Positions 1 to 8,519 are shown, numbered from the stretch's first letter. The stretch: 64,000 nt of DNA from JAGPCH01 sp039810605 (GCA_039810605.1 JBDHXH010000003.1:1-64000); one strand, 5' to 3'. A program made the numbers and translations. The notes: generated by a model from the sequence alone, not told the origin.

Positions 1-500
1 AAAATACTGCTAAATTTGACAATCCTTCCTTGACGGTAAGGGAAGTGAGAGGAAGGACGCCGTACCGCATTGTTATAGACAGAAACTCTGAACTTCCGCA
101 GAACCTCAAACTGTTTACTGATTTTGAAAAGGAAAAGACTTACGTCATAAGCGGAGTATCTAAAAAATCCCTGACAAAAATTTATAATGAAAACATCATT
201 AGAGTCAGAGAAAAAGATCAGCAGCTCGTGCTTAAGGATATTTTGAAAAAACTTTTCTCAATGAATATATCCAGTGTACTGGTTGAGGGAGGCGCAAATT
301 TGTATTCGCAGTTCGTCAAATCAGATTTATTTGATGACATTTATTTTTTCATAGCACCAAAGATTGTCGGTAAAGGAATCTCATCCTTCAGGGATTTTGA
401 AATAGACAGATTGAACAGCGCGAAGGATCTATCAATTGAGTATTCAAAGATGTACGGAAAAGATTTGTTAATTTACACAAAGAAATGTTCACGGGCATAG
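1..500 (+). CDS. ribD: RibD, C-terminal reductase domain (5' end outside window)
   Basis: This is the NADPH-dependent reductase half of the bifunctional riboflavin enzyme RibD, which reduces the ribosylamino-pyrimidine intermediate. The frame is open from base 3 to the window edge, so the gene starts upstream; the TTG at 30 is internal. Visible landmarks are the L-T-V-R-E-V-R-G-R-T-P-Y-R stretch, typical of the junction into the reductase domain, and the S-V-L-V-E-G-G-A-N-L motif near the middle, the family's substrate-binding glycine signature. The N-terminal zinc deaminase domain is not visible. The end overlaps ribE by 16 bases, so the two are probably translationally coupled in a rib operon. 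Assignment is firm; length cannot be judged. Confidence 0.9.
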   Translation, partial: NTAKFDNPSLTVREVRGRTPYRIVIDRNSELPQNLKLFTDFEKEKTYVISGVSKKSLTKIYNENIIRVREKDQQLVLKDILKKLFSMNISSVLVEGGANLYSQFVKSDLFDDIYFFIAPKIVGKGISSFRDFEIDRLNSAKDLSIEYSKMYGKDLLIYTKKCSRA

Positions 501-1105
501 TTCAAGACACAGGAAAAATAATCAGTATGAAGAAAAAAGGCAGCAGCATCGCCTTCATTGCGGAAACATCGCGTCCGGATTTCCTCAACGGCTCTGCTGT
601 CGGAAGCAGCATCAGCATTAACGGCGCGTGCATGACAATTGAAACGATTGCCGGAAAGAAGTTTCGTTTCACAACAGTTAAAGAGTCCCTTAGTAAGACT
701 AATCTCGGAATGTTGAAGAAAGATTCAATTGTTAATCTTGAATTACCTGCAACCTTTAGTTCGGCACTTGACGGTCATATTGTGCAAGGACATGTTGATA
801 CTACGGGTATAGTTAAAAAGATTTCAAAGTTAAGCGGAAGTCATGAATTTTTTATTTCTCTTTCCGGAAAGCACAGAGAGCTCATTATTGCATTGGGATC
901 TATTGCAATCAATGGTGTCAGCCTTACCATTGCGAGCATAGACAATGAAGATTCGAAAGTAATAACAGTCAAGGTTGCAATTATTCCGCATACTTATAAG
1001 GTTACAAATTTCAGAAAGCTTTGCAAGAATGATCTCGTGAACATAGAGTTTGATATATTGGGTAAATATGTGCAAAGGATCTTAAATAGCAGAGGAATAA
1101 AGTAA
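485..1105 (+). CDS. ribE: Riboflavin synthase, alpha subunit
   Basis: Riboflavin synthase dismutates two 6,7-dimethyl-8-ribityllumazine molecules to riboflavin. The 206-residue length is usual for the family. It begins with the hallmark M-F-T-G-I-V motif and shows the expected internal duplication: two lumazine-binding barrels, about residues 1-95 and 96-195. Each contains a G-S/A-I-S/A-I-N-G-x-x-x-T-I segment (S-S-I-S-I-N-G-A-C-M-T-I and G-S-I-A-I-N-G-V-S-L-T-I), and G-H-I-V-Q-G-H-V-D-T-T-G joins the halves. The start lies inside the end of ribD. The gene runs toward the convergent Crp/Fnr gene with 19 bases between stops and no evident terminator hairpin. Confidence 0.95.
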   Translation: MFTGIVQDTGKIISMKKKGSSIAFIAETSRPDFLNGSAVGSSISINGACMTIETIAGKKFRFTTVKESLSKTNLGMLKKDSIVNLELPATFSSALDGHIVQGHVDTTGIVKKISKLSGSHEFFISLSGKHRELIIALGSIAINGVSLTIASIDNEDSKVITVKVAIIPHTYKVTNFRKLCKNDLVNIEFDILGKYVQRILNSRGIK

Positions 1106-1124
1106 AGATATGATTCGGGATGGT

Positions 1125-1838
1125 TCAATCATACACGTTTGCAATCTTCAGGAGAGAATCTTTGTCGAGAATTGTAATTGTCTTCCCGTTTAATCCAAGA
1201 ATATTTTCTTTTCTCAAATCTGCAAGAAGTCTTATGACTGTTTCAGTTGCTGTTCCAACTATGTTTGCAATTTCTTCTCTTGTAATGGTAATGGTAATAT
1301 TAATGTCATCACTGTCGTTTCTGCCCTGATAAAATTCTTTCAGCATCAGCAATGTTTCCGCGAGTCTTTCCATTACACTCTTCTGCGCAAGGTTGGTAAT
1401 TTTCACTCTTGCCGACCGAAGTTCATCAGTGAGCAATTTCATAATAGCGCCTGATAATTTTGAATTCGAATGGATAAGTTCATGAAAAACGCTTCTGGGA
1501 ATGGAACAAATCCTGCTGTCTTCGATTGCAATTGCCGAGGCAGAGTATGGCTCCCCGCTTATTACCGATCTGTAACCAATCACATCACCGCTTTTTGCAA
1601 GATGAACAATTTGTTCTTTGCCTTCGCTTCCAAATTTTGACATCTTTACCCTGCCCTTGCTGATGCAATACAGACTTGTCGAGCGGTTGCCTTCCGAAAA
1701 AATCTTCTCACCTCTTGCATAAAGATTACATCTCTTGTCAATTGATAAGGAAGCAACTTCTTCATCTGTCAAATTGCAGAAAACAGATTCCAGACGCGAC
1801 GCACAGGTTTCACAAGAAGGATTCTGAAGTTTCTTCAT
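1125..1838 (-). CDS. Crp/Fnr-family transcription regulator with N-terminal cysteines
   Basis: A 237-residue regulator with an N-terminal cyclic-nucleotide-fold sensor barrel (about residues 25-150), a dimer helix (150-175) and a C-terminal winged helix. The recognition segment is I-T-R-E-E-I-A-N-I-V-G-T-A-T-E-T-V-I-R, close to the Fnr/Crp recognition helix. Cysteines at positions 9, 12 and 21 form a C-x2-C-x8-C cluster ahead of the barrel, as in Fnr proteins that bind an oxygen-labile iron-sulfur cluster; other cysteines occur in the barrel. It follows the cbb3 oxidase operon on the same strand after a 118-base gap, so I infer an oxygen or redox regulator of that operon. Whether it binds a cluster, haem or a nucleotide cannot be read from sequence. 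Confidence 0.85.
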   Translation of the reverse strand: MKKLQNPSCETCASRLESVFCNLTDEEVASLSIDKRCNLYARGEKIFSEGNRSTSLYCISKGRVKMSKFGSEGKEQIVHLAKSGDVIGYRSVISGEPYSASAIAIEDSRICSIPRSVFHELIHSNSKLSGAIMKLLTDELRSARVKITNLAQKSVMERLAETLLMLKEFYQGRNDSDDINITITITREEIANIVGTATETVIRLLADLRKENILGLNGKTITILDKDSLLKIANVYD

Positions 1839-1956
1839 TATTAAAGTGATTAGGGATATTTTAAAAATAGGGAGATAAATGGCGAATTACAATGAAGTAG
1901 TGCTTTGAGTGGAGTTGATAGAGTTGGTAAGTTTTGGATTGAGTTATGTTGCTTGT

Positions 1957-2403
1957 TTATTCCAGGAAGACATACTTCTCGATGTAATATTTCTTCTCTC
2001 CCTCGTTAAGGTTCATCTTGAGTTTCCAAAGTCCCCTGTCGAGACTCTGACTGTAAATCCTTTGAGTAGCATCTGAACCAAATTCCAGGTCAATTATGAA
2101 ATCCTTGTTTGCATCGGAGGTTCTGTAAAATAGAATTTCTCCCTTAAGATTTCCGGTGAGTCCGGGATTCAAACTTCTGATTACAATTTCATTATTCCCT
2201 TTCTCAATGACAATGTTTTCATTGAGCACTTCAGATCCCTTAAGGAGGTCTATCTGATTTTGGTATTTTATTTCCTGCTCATAATAATTTTCAGAAACCA
2301 GATCAGTATTTTTCGAAATAGAAATTGCTACAAGAGAAACAACTCCCGCTGCAAAGATTACAAACACAGTGATTAACTTTTTACCCCAATTCATTTTAAG
2401 CAT
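1957..2403 (-). CDS. ccoH: FixH/CcoH-like cbb3 oxidase assembly protein
   Basis: A small single-span membrane protein of the FixH family, which helps assemble cbb3 cytochrome oxidase. The frame is open upstream to 2448, but that start would lie inside ccoG. The ATG at 2403 follows the ccoG stop by a few bases, and another at 2394 gives M-N-W-G-K-K, the way most FixH proteins begin. One hydrophobic span (about residues 9-28, I-T-V-F-V-I-F-A-A-G-V-V) is followed by a periplasmic beta domain containing a Y-Y-E-Q-E-I-K-Y-Q-N-Q-I segment typical of the family. It is the last cco gene of the operon, directly after ccoG. Either start, 2403 or 2394, is defensible. Confidence 0.82.
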   Translation of the reverse strand: MLKMNWGKKLITVFVIFAAGVVSLVAISISKNTDLVSENYYEQEIKYQNQIDLLKGSEVLNENIVIEKGNNEIVIRSLNPGLTGNLKGEILFYRTSDANKDFIIDLEFGSDATQRIYSQSLDRGLWKLKMNLNEGEKKYYIEKYVFLE

Positions 2404-2407
2404 CGCA

Positions 2408-3790
2408 TTAATTTTGCGGTCCGACAAATGAAGTTTCAATTTGATCAATCAATCTATCGCCCGAATAGACCCCAATCTTCAATTTTGTATTCGAAAATTT
2501 GATATCTTCCTTTTTCAGGATTACAAAAAAACTTCCTTCTGATATTTCAGCAGGCCTAACGTCAACAGCAGATCCCACCATTTTAATTTCACCATCTCTT
2601 CCTTCAAGGCGCATTTGAACAGGAAGAACCTCAAATCTCCTGTTGGTTATCTTGAAGTTGTACAGGTTGCTCACTTTGTTATCAGGCTGATTTTGAAAAA
2701 GCATTCCCGGAGTACGCAGAATTTCAATTGCAGCCTCTTTCCTGCCTGCATAAAGAAATGAAATGGAACCTACAAGAACAATCAGCACAACAAGATACAA
2801 AGTCATTCTTCCCGTAAATTTAAAACCCGAACTGCTTTTTATTCCTTCCATCGAATCATATCTTATAAGTCCTCTTGGTCTGCTAATTTTATCCATAACT
2901 TTATCGCATGCATCAATGCAAGCAGTACAATTTACGCATTCGAGTTGAGTGCCGTTTCGGATATCAATTCCTGTAGGGCAAACCTGAACGCACATTTTGC
3001 AGTCAATGCAATCTCCGCCCGCAGATGGTTCATTCTTCTTGATCATTTTTCTAGGCTCGCCTCTCACATTATCATAAGCAATTACAATCGAATTCTTATC
3101 AAGAAGTACGCCTTGAAGTCTTCCATAAGGACAAACAAGTATGCATGCCTGTTCTCTGAATGAGGCGAATACAAAGTAAAAGACAGATGTAAAAACCAAA
3201 ATTGCCGTGAGTCCTCCGATGTGATTTGCAGGAGTATCTGTTACAATTGCCCATAGTTTGTCTGTGCCGATAATGTAAGCAAGTAAAGTATTTGCGATTA
3301 GAAATGAAATCGCGAAGAAGATAATATACTTGGAAAATTTCTTGAATATCTTTGTAGAATTCCAATCAGACGAGGAGAGTGCAATCTGTTGTTTATAGTC
3401 TCCTTCTATGAAATATTCTATTTTTCTGAAGACCATTTCCATAAAGATTGTTTGCGGACAAATCCAACCGCAGAAAACCCTTCCGAAAACAGCAGTGATA
3501 AAGAAGATTGCAATTATGATTGCAATGACTGTAAGTCCAAAGATGTAGAAATCCTGTGGTGTAAAAAGTGCTCCGAAAAGAATAAATTTGCCTTCGGTAA
3601 TGTCGAGCAACATGAATGGATGACCATCAATTCTAATTAAGGGCAATCCAAATAGTACTGCAAGAAGAAAAATGCTGACAAAAGTACGTGCGCTATAAAA
3701 CTTTCCTTTAGGTTTCCGCGGATAGATCCATTTCCTTTTACCTTCATCGCTAACTATTGAAATCGTGTCTCGAAAATCTTCAGTCATCAT
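2408..3790 (-). CDS. ccoG: Cytochrome c oxidase accessory protein CcoG
   Basis: A membrane iron-sulfur protein needed for copper handling during cbb3 oxidase assembly. The 460 residues are normal for the family. Hydrophobic spans lie near residues 36-50, 82-105, 153-175, 190-212 and 328-347. Cysteine motifs are C-G-W-I-C-P (C107, C111), C-I-L-V-C-P (C216, C220) and two ferredoxin-type groups, C261/C264/C267/C271 and C285/C288/C291/C295. A soluble beta domain forms the C terminus. It starts 19 bases after the second ccoP copy. A decayed copy of its first codons lies at 5043-5096, evidence of a past tandem duplication. Confidence 0.95.
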   Translation of the reverse strand: MMTEDFRDTISIVSDEGKRKWIYPRKPKGKFYSARTFVSIFLLAVLFGLPLIRIDGHPFMLLDITEGKFILFGALFTPQDFYIFGLTVIAIIIAIFFITAVFGRVFCGWICPQTIFMEMVFRKIEYFIEGDYKQQIALSSSDWNSTKIFKKFSKYIIFFAISFLIANTLLAYIIGTDKLWAIVTDTPANHIGGLTAILVFTSVFYFVFASFREQACILVCPYGRLQGVLLDKNSIVIAYDNVRGEPRKMIKKNEPSAGGDCIDCKMCVQVCPTGIDIRNGTQLECVNCTACIDACDKVMDKISRPRGLIRYDSMEGIKSSSGFKFTGRMTLYLVVLIVLVGSISFLYAGRKEAAIEILRTPGMLFQNQPDNKVSNLYNFKITNRRFEVLPVQMRLEGRDGEIKMVGSAVDVRPAEISEGSFFVILKKEDIKFSNTKLKIGVYSGDRLIDQIETSFVGPQN

Positions 3791-3809
3791 CGCTGCAATG
3801 TGCAGTTTG

Positions 3810-4688
3810 TCATTTAGCGTTTATTATTGTATCAGCTTTTTTATCCGCATTAATGCTGTCTTTATTCGATCCGGTTTTTAAACTATCTTTTGATGCAGAC
3901 ACTGAATCAGTTTCGATGTAAAGATTTCCTTCGGGAGCCTTTGCTCCGGCAGGATTGCTGCCTTGAAGCGATATGACATAGCTTGCCACCTGCTGAATCA
4001 TTTTTGAACTTAACTGCCCCTGCCATGCAATCATTCCTTTCTGCGGCACTCCATATTTAATTGTCTTAAAGACATTCTTTATTCCTCCTCCGTGAATCCA
4101 GTATTGATCTGTGAGATTAGGACCTATAATTCCCTGTCCTTCATTTCCATGACACTGCACACAGTTTACAGTAAATACCTTTTTGCCGGAAGTCAAAGAC
4201 TGTTCATCAGTAAGTAGTGTTACGTTGTCTTCATTGACTTCATCTGCATCTCCCTGTGGAAGCTCTCCTGATTTCAAAACTTGATAGCTGAAAAGATATC
4301 CAAATGCAAATATGATCATTCCGTAAAAAATCACGTTGAACCATGGCGGAACTTTATTGTCTAACTCTATGATTCCGACATTGCTTTGATTCGACAATAT
4401 CGCCTTATCCTGTTCAATTAGTAATAGTCCCGAAAATTTTTCTTTAAGAGTCCTGATAGCAGAATTCTTCGGCTCCAATTCCGTTGTCGCCAGTTTCTCA
4501 TCTCTCATGAAAATAAGAGGAATGAAAACTATATGAAGCAGTACTATCAATGTTAAGATGAGAAACAAGTTATATCCGCCAGTATCCGGTGGAGTTGTAG
4601 TTGTTGTTTGCGATTGAGCAAACGAAGAATCTGCCAGATAAATAATTCCGGAAATCCAGAAATAAAATTTAAAATTGTTTTTTTTCAT
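3810..4688 (-). CDS. ccoP: cbb3 oxidase cytochrome c subunit CcoP, second copy
   Basis: A membrane-anchored monohaem cytochrome c of 292 residues. It has an N-terminal signal-like segment, a span at about 40-60, a second span at about 115-135 (P-P-W-F-N-V-I-F-Y-G), and a class I cytochrome c domain with haem motif C-V-Q-C-H at 176-180. The likely axial methionine is in K-G-M-I-A-W-Q-G-Q-L, and an acidic/lysine tail follows. It is a clear tandem paralogue of the gene at 5116-6051 but lacks about 18 residues between the second span and the haem domain, where the other copy has an A-E-L-R-K-Q-E-L segment. The gap between copies holds decayed ccoG, ccoN and ccoQ fragments. It reads as intact and is probably functional. 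Confidence 0.9.
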   Translation of the reverse strand: MKKNNFKFYFWISGIIYLADSSFAQSQTTTTTPPDTGGYNLFLILTLIVLLHIVFIPLIFMRDEKLATTELEPKNSAIRTLKEKFSGLLLIEQDKAILSNQSNVGIIELDNKVPPWFNVIFYGMIIFAFGYLFSYQVLKSGELPQGDADEVNEDNVTLLTDEQSLTSGKKVFTVNCVQCHGNEGQGIIGPNLTDQYWIHGGGIKNVFKTIKYGVPQKGMIAWQGQLSSKMIQQVASYVISLQGSNPAGAKAPEGNLYIETDSVSASKDSLKTGSNKDSINADKKADTIINAK

Positions 4689-4691
4689 CTG

Positions 4692-4867
4692 TTAATATTT
4701 ATTGTTCTGATTGCCAAGTAGGAATACTGCTAAGTTTACGAAGTTGATGTTTATCCGCATTGACAACACGAGCAAAAAGCAGCAACGAAGAAAACTAAGG
4801 ATACTTCCAATTAAATTATAGGAAATAAATCATTACCGTCTGCAATCACAAAATAATGTTTAAACAT
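4692..4867 (-). pseudogene. ccoQ relic
   Basis: Reading the minus strand from the ATG at 4867 gives M-F-K-H-Y-F-V-I-A-D-G-N-D-L-F-P-I-I and then a stop. The intact ccoQ at 6246 begins M-F-K-H-Y-F-E-I-A-D-G-I-D-L-Y-P-V-I. Similarity continues on the DNA level to the ccoQ stop region near 4692, where the repeated Asn/Gln-Asp tail codons are partly lost. This is a decayed second copy of ccoQ left by the tandem duplication of this part of the operon. Confidence 0.85.
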
Positions 4868-4876
4868 GTTCAAAAT

Positions 4877-5040
4877 TTATTTGAATGATGAATCATCAAC
4901 CTTGATCATCGGTTAAAAAATCAAGACAGGTAAGGAACACCAGGTTTTATCATAGCTTCGTTCTTTTATTCAATTGAAGTAATATCAAGATTCTTCTTAA
5001 TCGGACCGCGAATATAAAGGCATTAGAGATCCCCGGAACA
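4877..5040 (-). pseudogene. ccoNO 3' end relic
   Basis: The minus strand here ends in codons for I-K-V-D-D-S-S-F-K-stop. The intact ccoNO ends I-K-V-D-N-S-A-S-K-stop. DNA similarity to 6255-6547 extends on both sides of an internal deletion of about 125 bases, and there is at least one single-base frameshift. It represents the last part of a duplicated ccoNO gene, disrupted beyond use. Confidence 0.82.
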
Positions 5041-5042
5041 TT

Positions 5043-5096
5043 TTTACTTTTATCACTGACTATTGAAATCGTATCTCTGAAATCTTCTGTCATCAT
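5043..5096 (-). pseudogene. ccoG 5' end relic
   Basis: From 5096 on the minus strand the codons read M-M-T-E-D-F-R-D-T-I-S-I-V-S-D-K, matching the first 15 residues of the intact CcoG at 3790. Similarity stops near 5043, where the ccoN relic begins. This is the junction of the tandem duplication: the 5' end of ccoG fused to the 3' end of ccoN. Confidence 0.85.
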
Positions 5097-5115
5097 CGCT
5101 TCGCAACACAGTTTA

Positions 5116-6051
5116 TCATTTGGTATTCGTTTTTATGGTATCTGTTTTATCTTCTGTCTTAATGCTGTCCTTCTTTAGATCTCTCTTTGAACTATCACTT
5201 GCCACGGAGACCGAATCTGTTTCAGTGTAAAGATTGCCTTCCGGAGCCTTTGCTCCGGGAGGGTTGCTGCCGTGAAGCGAGACGACATAGCTCACCACTT
5301 GCTGAATCATTTTGGGATTTAACTGTCCCTGCCACGCAATCATTCCTTTCAGCGGGACTCCATACTTAACTGTTTTAAAAATATTTTTTACACCACCTCC
5401 GTGAATCCAGTATTGGTCTGTGAGATTCGGACCAATAATTCCCTGTGCTTCATTTCCATGACACTGCACACAATTTACGGTGTATATCTGTTTGCCGGAA
5501 GCCAAAGACTGTTCATCAGTAAGCAGCGTTACGTTGTTTTCATTGATCAAAGCTCCGGTACGAATAAGCTCCTGCTTTCTTAGTTCTGCAGCATTGACTT
5601 CATCTGCATATTCCTGAAGCGGAAGCTTTCCTGTTTTCAACACATGATAGTCGAGGAGATATATAAATGCAAATATGATCGTTCCATAAAAAATCATATT
5701 AAACCATGGCGGGACTTTATTATCGAGCTCCATAATCCCGTCATAGTTTTCATTCAACAAAATTGTCTTCTCCTGTTCAATTGGCAACAGTCCCGATAAT
5801 TTTTCTTTTAAAGTCCTGATAGCAGATTTCTTCGGCTCTGTTTCCACTGGCGTCAGTTTCTCATCTCTCATAAAAATAAGCGGAATGAAAACTATGTGAA
5901 GCAGTACTATTAATGTTAATATAAGAAACAGGTTGTATCCGCCTGTATCCGGCGGAGTTGCAGGCGTAGTCTGCGAATATGCAAGCGAAGCGTTTGTAAG
6001 ACAGATAATTCCCGAAATGCAGAAATATAATTTGAAATATTTTTTTTTCAT
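5116..6051 (-). CDS. ccoP: cbb3 oxidase cytochrome c subunit CcoP, first copy
   Basis: A 311-residue membrane cytochrome c subunit that passes electrons to the cbb3 catalytic subunit. It has a signal-like N terminus, spans at about 40-60 and 115-135, then a linker with an A-E-L-R-K-Q-E-L segment and a single class I cytochrome c domain with C-V-Q-C-H at 194-198. The likely axial methionine is in L-K-G-M-I-A-W-Q-G-Q-L. Only one haem motif is present, whereas proteobacterial CcoP has two. It starts 3 bases after ccoQ, in the classical order ccoN-ccoQ-ccoP, so this copy keeps the ancestral position at its 5' side. The second copy at 3810-4688 keeps the ancestral junction with ccoG. Confidence 0.92.
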   Translation of the reverse strand: MKKKYFKLYFCISGIICLTNASLAYSQTTPATPPDTGGYNLFLILTLIVLLHIVFIPLIFMRDEKLTPVETEPKKSAIRTLKEKLSGLLPIEQEKTILLNENYDGIMELDNKVPPWFNMIFYGTIIFAFIYLLDYHVLKTGKLPLQEYADEVNAAELRKQELIRTGALINENNVTLLTDEQSLASGKQIYTVNCVQCHGNEAQGIIGPNLTDQYWIHGGGVKNIFKTVKYGVPLKGMIAWQGQLNPKMIQQVVSYVVSLHGSNPPGAKAPEGNLYTETDSVSVASDSSKRDLKKDSIKTEDKTDTIKTNTK

Positions 6052-6054
6052 TTA

Positions 6055-6246
6055 TTAATCTTTATTGTTCTGATTGTCCTGATTGTTCTGATTGTCAAAA
6101 GGAATATTGCCAAGTTCCCGAAGATGCTGTTTATTCGCTTTGGCTGCCCCAACAATGACGGCAATGAAGAAAATGAAAAATGCAACCAATGAAATTACCG
6201 GATACAAGTCTATACCATCTGCGATTTCGAAATAATGTTTAAACAT
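6055..6246 (-). CDS. ccoQ: CcoQ-like small subunit of cbb3 oxidase
   Basis: A 63-residue protein with one membrane span (V-I-S-L-V-A-F-F-I-F-F-I-A-V-I-V) and a polar Asn/Gln/Asp-rich tail that contains a short repeat. Size, single span and position between ccoNO and ccoP identify it as CcoQ, which stabilises the cbb3 complex. It starts 8 bases after the ccoNO stop. A decayed duplicate lies at 4692-4867. Sequence conservation in CcoQ is low, so the call rests mainly on context. Confidence 0.82.
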   Translation of the reverse strand: MFKHYFEIADGIDLYPVISLVAFFIFFIAVIVGAAKANKQHLRELGNIPFDNQNNQDNQNNKD

Positions 6247-6254
6247 TTCAATAA

Positions 6255-8378
6255 TTATTTGGATGCTGAATTGTCAACTTTGATATCGGTTCCAAGTCTC
6301 TGCAAATAGGAAATGAGCGCAATTATTTCTTTATCGCTGTCAACTTTGATCCCATTCTTCTCTAGATCTTTTGAAATTTCGTTCGCCTGTTTTGTCAATT
6401 CTTCATTTGCGATTTTAGAAAAATCAATCGGATAAGGAACACCGAGTTTTTTCATTGCTTCAATCTTGGATTCGGTAGAAGTGATGTCCAGTTTCTGATT
6501 AATCAGCCATGGATATTGCGGCATTATTGATCCCGGAGACATTGTTCTCGGGTCTTCCATGTGATAATAATGCCAGAGATTCGGATACTTTTTCCCTTCC
6601 CTCTGCAGGTCCGGACCGGTTCGCTTTGATCCCCATAGAAATGGATGATCATAAACGAATTCGCCTGCCTTTGAATATTCTCCGTATCTTTCTGTTTCAC
6701 TTCTGAATGGACGGATCATTTGTGTATGACATGCATTGCAACCCTCTCGAATGTAAATATCACGTCCCTGAAGTTCCAGCGGCGTATAAGGTTTCACACT
6801 TGAAATTGTAGGAATGTTTGACTTGATGAGAAAAGTAGGAATCATCTGCACAAGACCGCCGATGAGTACAAGTACAGTAGCGAGCAACGCAAATTTTCCC
6901 GGACGAGATTCAATCCATTTATGCTTATGTCTTAATATTTCAGGTTTGTCGGAAACAAGAGGTGGAGCTTCTGTATCTTCATTCGGAACGAACGATCCTT
7001 GCTTTATCGTCTTTACAACGTTATATGTCATTATGATAACGCCTGTCAGGTAAAGTGATCCACCGACGCTTCTTATCGCATACATAGGAACTATGCTAAG
7101 TACTGTCTCAAGAAAATTCGGATACTGAAGAATTCCTTCAGGAGTGAATTGCTTCCACATCAATGATTGAGTAATTCCCGCCCAGTATAGCGGCACAGCA
7201 TAAAAGACAATCCCCAATGTGCCGATCCAGAAATGAATGTTTGCAAGTTTGACCGAATATAAATTTGTCTTATAAATTCTTGGTATGAGCCAGTACAAAA
7301 TTCCGAATATCAAAAATCCATTCCAACCCAACGCGCCGATATGCACATGCGCGACAATCCAGTCAGTAAAGTGAGCAATCGCATTCACATTCTTCAATGA
7401 AAGCATTGGTCCTTCAAATGTAGCCATTCCGTATGCAGTTACAGCAACGACCATAAACTTCAACACAGGGTCTTCGCGAACTTTGTCCCATGCTCCCCGC
7501 AGAGTAAGAAGTCCATTAATCATTCCGCCCCAGGAAGGCGCAAACAACATTATTGAGAACACTGTGCCCAGTGATTGTGCCCAGTCCGGTAAAGAAGTAT
7601 AAAGTAAGTGATGCGGTCCTGCCCAGATGTATAAAAATATTAATGACCAGAAGTGAACTATTGAAAGCCTGTAAGAATAAATCGGACGGTTAGCTGCCTT
7701 TGGAAGAAAGTAATACATCAATCCCAGATACGGTGTCGTAAGAAAGAATGCTACTGCATTGTGCCCGTACCACCATTGAACAAGCGCATCCTGCACACCT
7801 GCATACACGGGATAACTTTTTAAAAAACTAACGGGCAGTTCTATTGAATTCACAATGTGAAGCACTGCAACAGTAATTACCGTTGCAATGTAAAACCAGA
7901 TTGCAACATACATGTGCTTTTCTCTTCGCTTCACAATTGTACCGAACATGTTGATAGCAAAAATGACCCAGACTATTGTAATAAGAATATCAATCGGCCA
8001 CTCAAGTTCTGCATATTCCTTGCTTGTCGTAAAGCCCATCGGAAGAGTAACTGCAGCGCTTAAGATAATGAGCTGCCATCCCCAGAAGTGCAGCTTGCTT
8101 AGCAAGTCACTGTACATCCTTGCTTTACACAATCGCTGAAGGGAATAATAAATGCCCATAAACATTGCGTTTCCCACGAATGCAAAAATGACTGCATTCG
8201 TGTGCAGCGCCCGAATTCTGCCGAAGCTTGTATATTGAAGCGCAAAGTTCATTGACGGAAATACAAGTTCAAGCGCGGCAAGAAGTCCGACAAGCATGCC
8301 GACAATGCCCCACACAATGGTTGCGATTGCAAAGTCGCGAGCGATCTTATTATCGTAACTGAATTTTTCTAATTCCAT
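6255..8378 (-). CDS. ccoN: cbb3 cytochrome oxidase, fused CcoN-CcoO subunits
   Basis: A 707-residue fusion of the catalytic haem-copper subunit I (about residues 1-470) with the membrane-anchored monohaem cytochrome CcoO (about 495-700). Likely ligands are visible: H59 in R-A-L-H-T-N (low-spin haem), H206 in W-W-Y-G-H-N and H256/H257 in G-P-H-H-L (CuB), and H344/H346 in A-H-V-H-I-G (haems b3 and b). The CcoO part carries C-N-A-C-H at 547-551. It reduces oxygen to water at low oxygen and pumps protons. The fused form is known in Bacteroidetes-type lineages. It is preceded by ccoS and followed by ccoQ and ccoP. No frameshift separates the halves. Confidence 0.96.
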   Translation of the reverse strand: MELEKFSYDNKIARDFAIATIVWGIVGMLVGLLAALELVFPSMNFALQYTSFGRIRALHTNAVIFAFVGNAMFMGIYYSLQRLCKARMYSDLLSKLHFWGWQLIILSAAVTLPMGFTTSKEYAELEWPIDILITIVWVIFAINMFGTIVKRREKHMYVAIWFYIATVITVAVLHIVNSIELPVSFLKSYPVYAGVQDALVQWWYGHNAVAFFLTTPYLGLMYYFLPKAANRPIYSYRLSIVHFWSLIFLYIWAGPHHLLYTSLPDWAQSLGTVFSIMLFAPSWGGMINGLLTLRGAWDKVREDPVLKFMVVAVTAYGMATFEGPMLSLKNVNAIAHFTDWIVAHVHIGALGWNGFLIFGILYWLIPRIYKTNLYSVKLANIHFWIGTLGIVFYAVPLYWAGITQSLMWKQFTPEGILQYPNFLETVLSIVPMYAIRSVGGSLYLTGVIIMTYNVVKTIKQGSFVPNEDTEAPPLVSDKPEILRHKHKWIESRPGKFALLATVLVLIGGLVQMIPTFLIKSNIPTISSVKPYTPLELQGRDIYIREGCNACHTQMIRPFRSETERYGEYSKAGEFVYDHPFLWGSKRTGPDLQREGKKYPNLWHYYHMEDPRTMSPGSIMPQYPWLINQKLDITSTESKIEAMKKLGVPYPIDFSKIANEELTKQANEISKDLEKNGIKVDSDKEIIALISYLQRLGTDIKVDNSASK

Positions 8379-8519
8379 TATGATTTATAGTGATTTGTCT
8401 TTCTTAATTTTTTCTAACTTCCGGAATTAAATTAACTATTCAAATCAAATTTAATTCGAAAGGGCGGTCATCATCTCATTCACAAGGAGAAGTGTAATCA
8501 TAAAATAACCATCTCATCA

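Noticed and set aside
30..500. TTG at base 30 as the start of a short ribD-like gene
   Set aside because: The frame is open upstream to the window edge and the residues before it match RibD, so the gene is only cut by the window.
4689..5115. Spacer between ccoP copies as ordinary intergenic DNA
   Set aside because: Its translation matches the ccoG start, the ccoN end and ccoQ, so it is annotated as relics.
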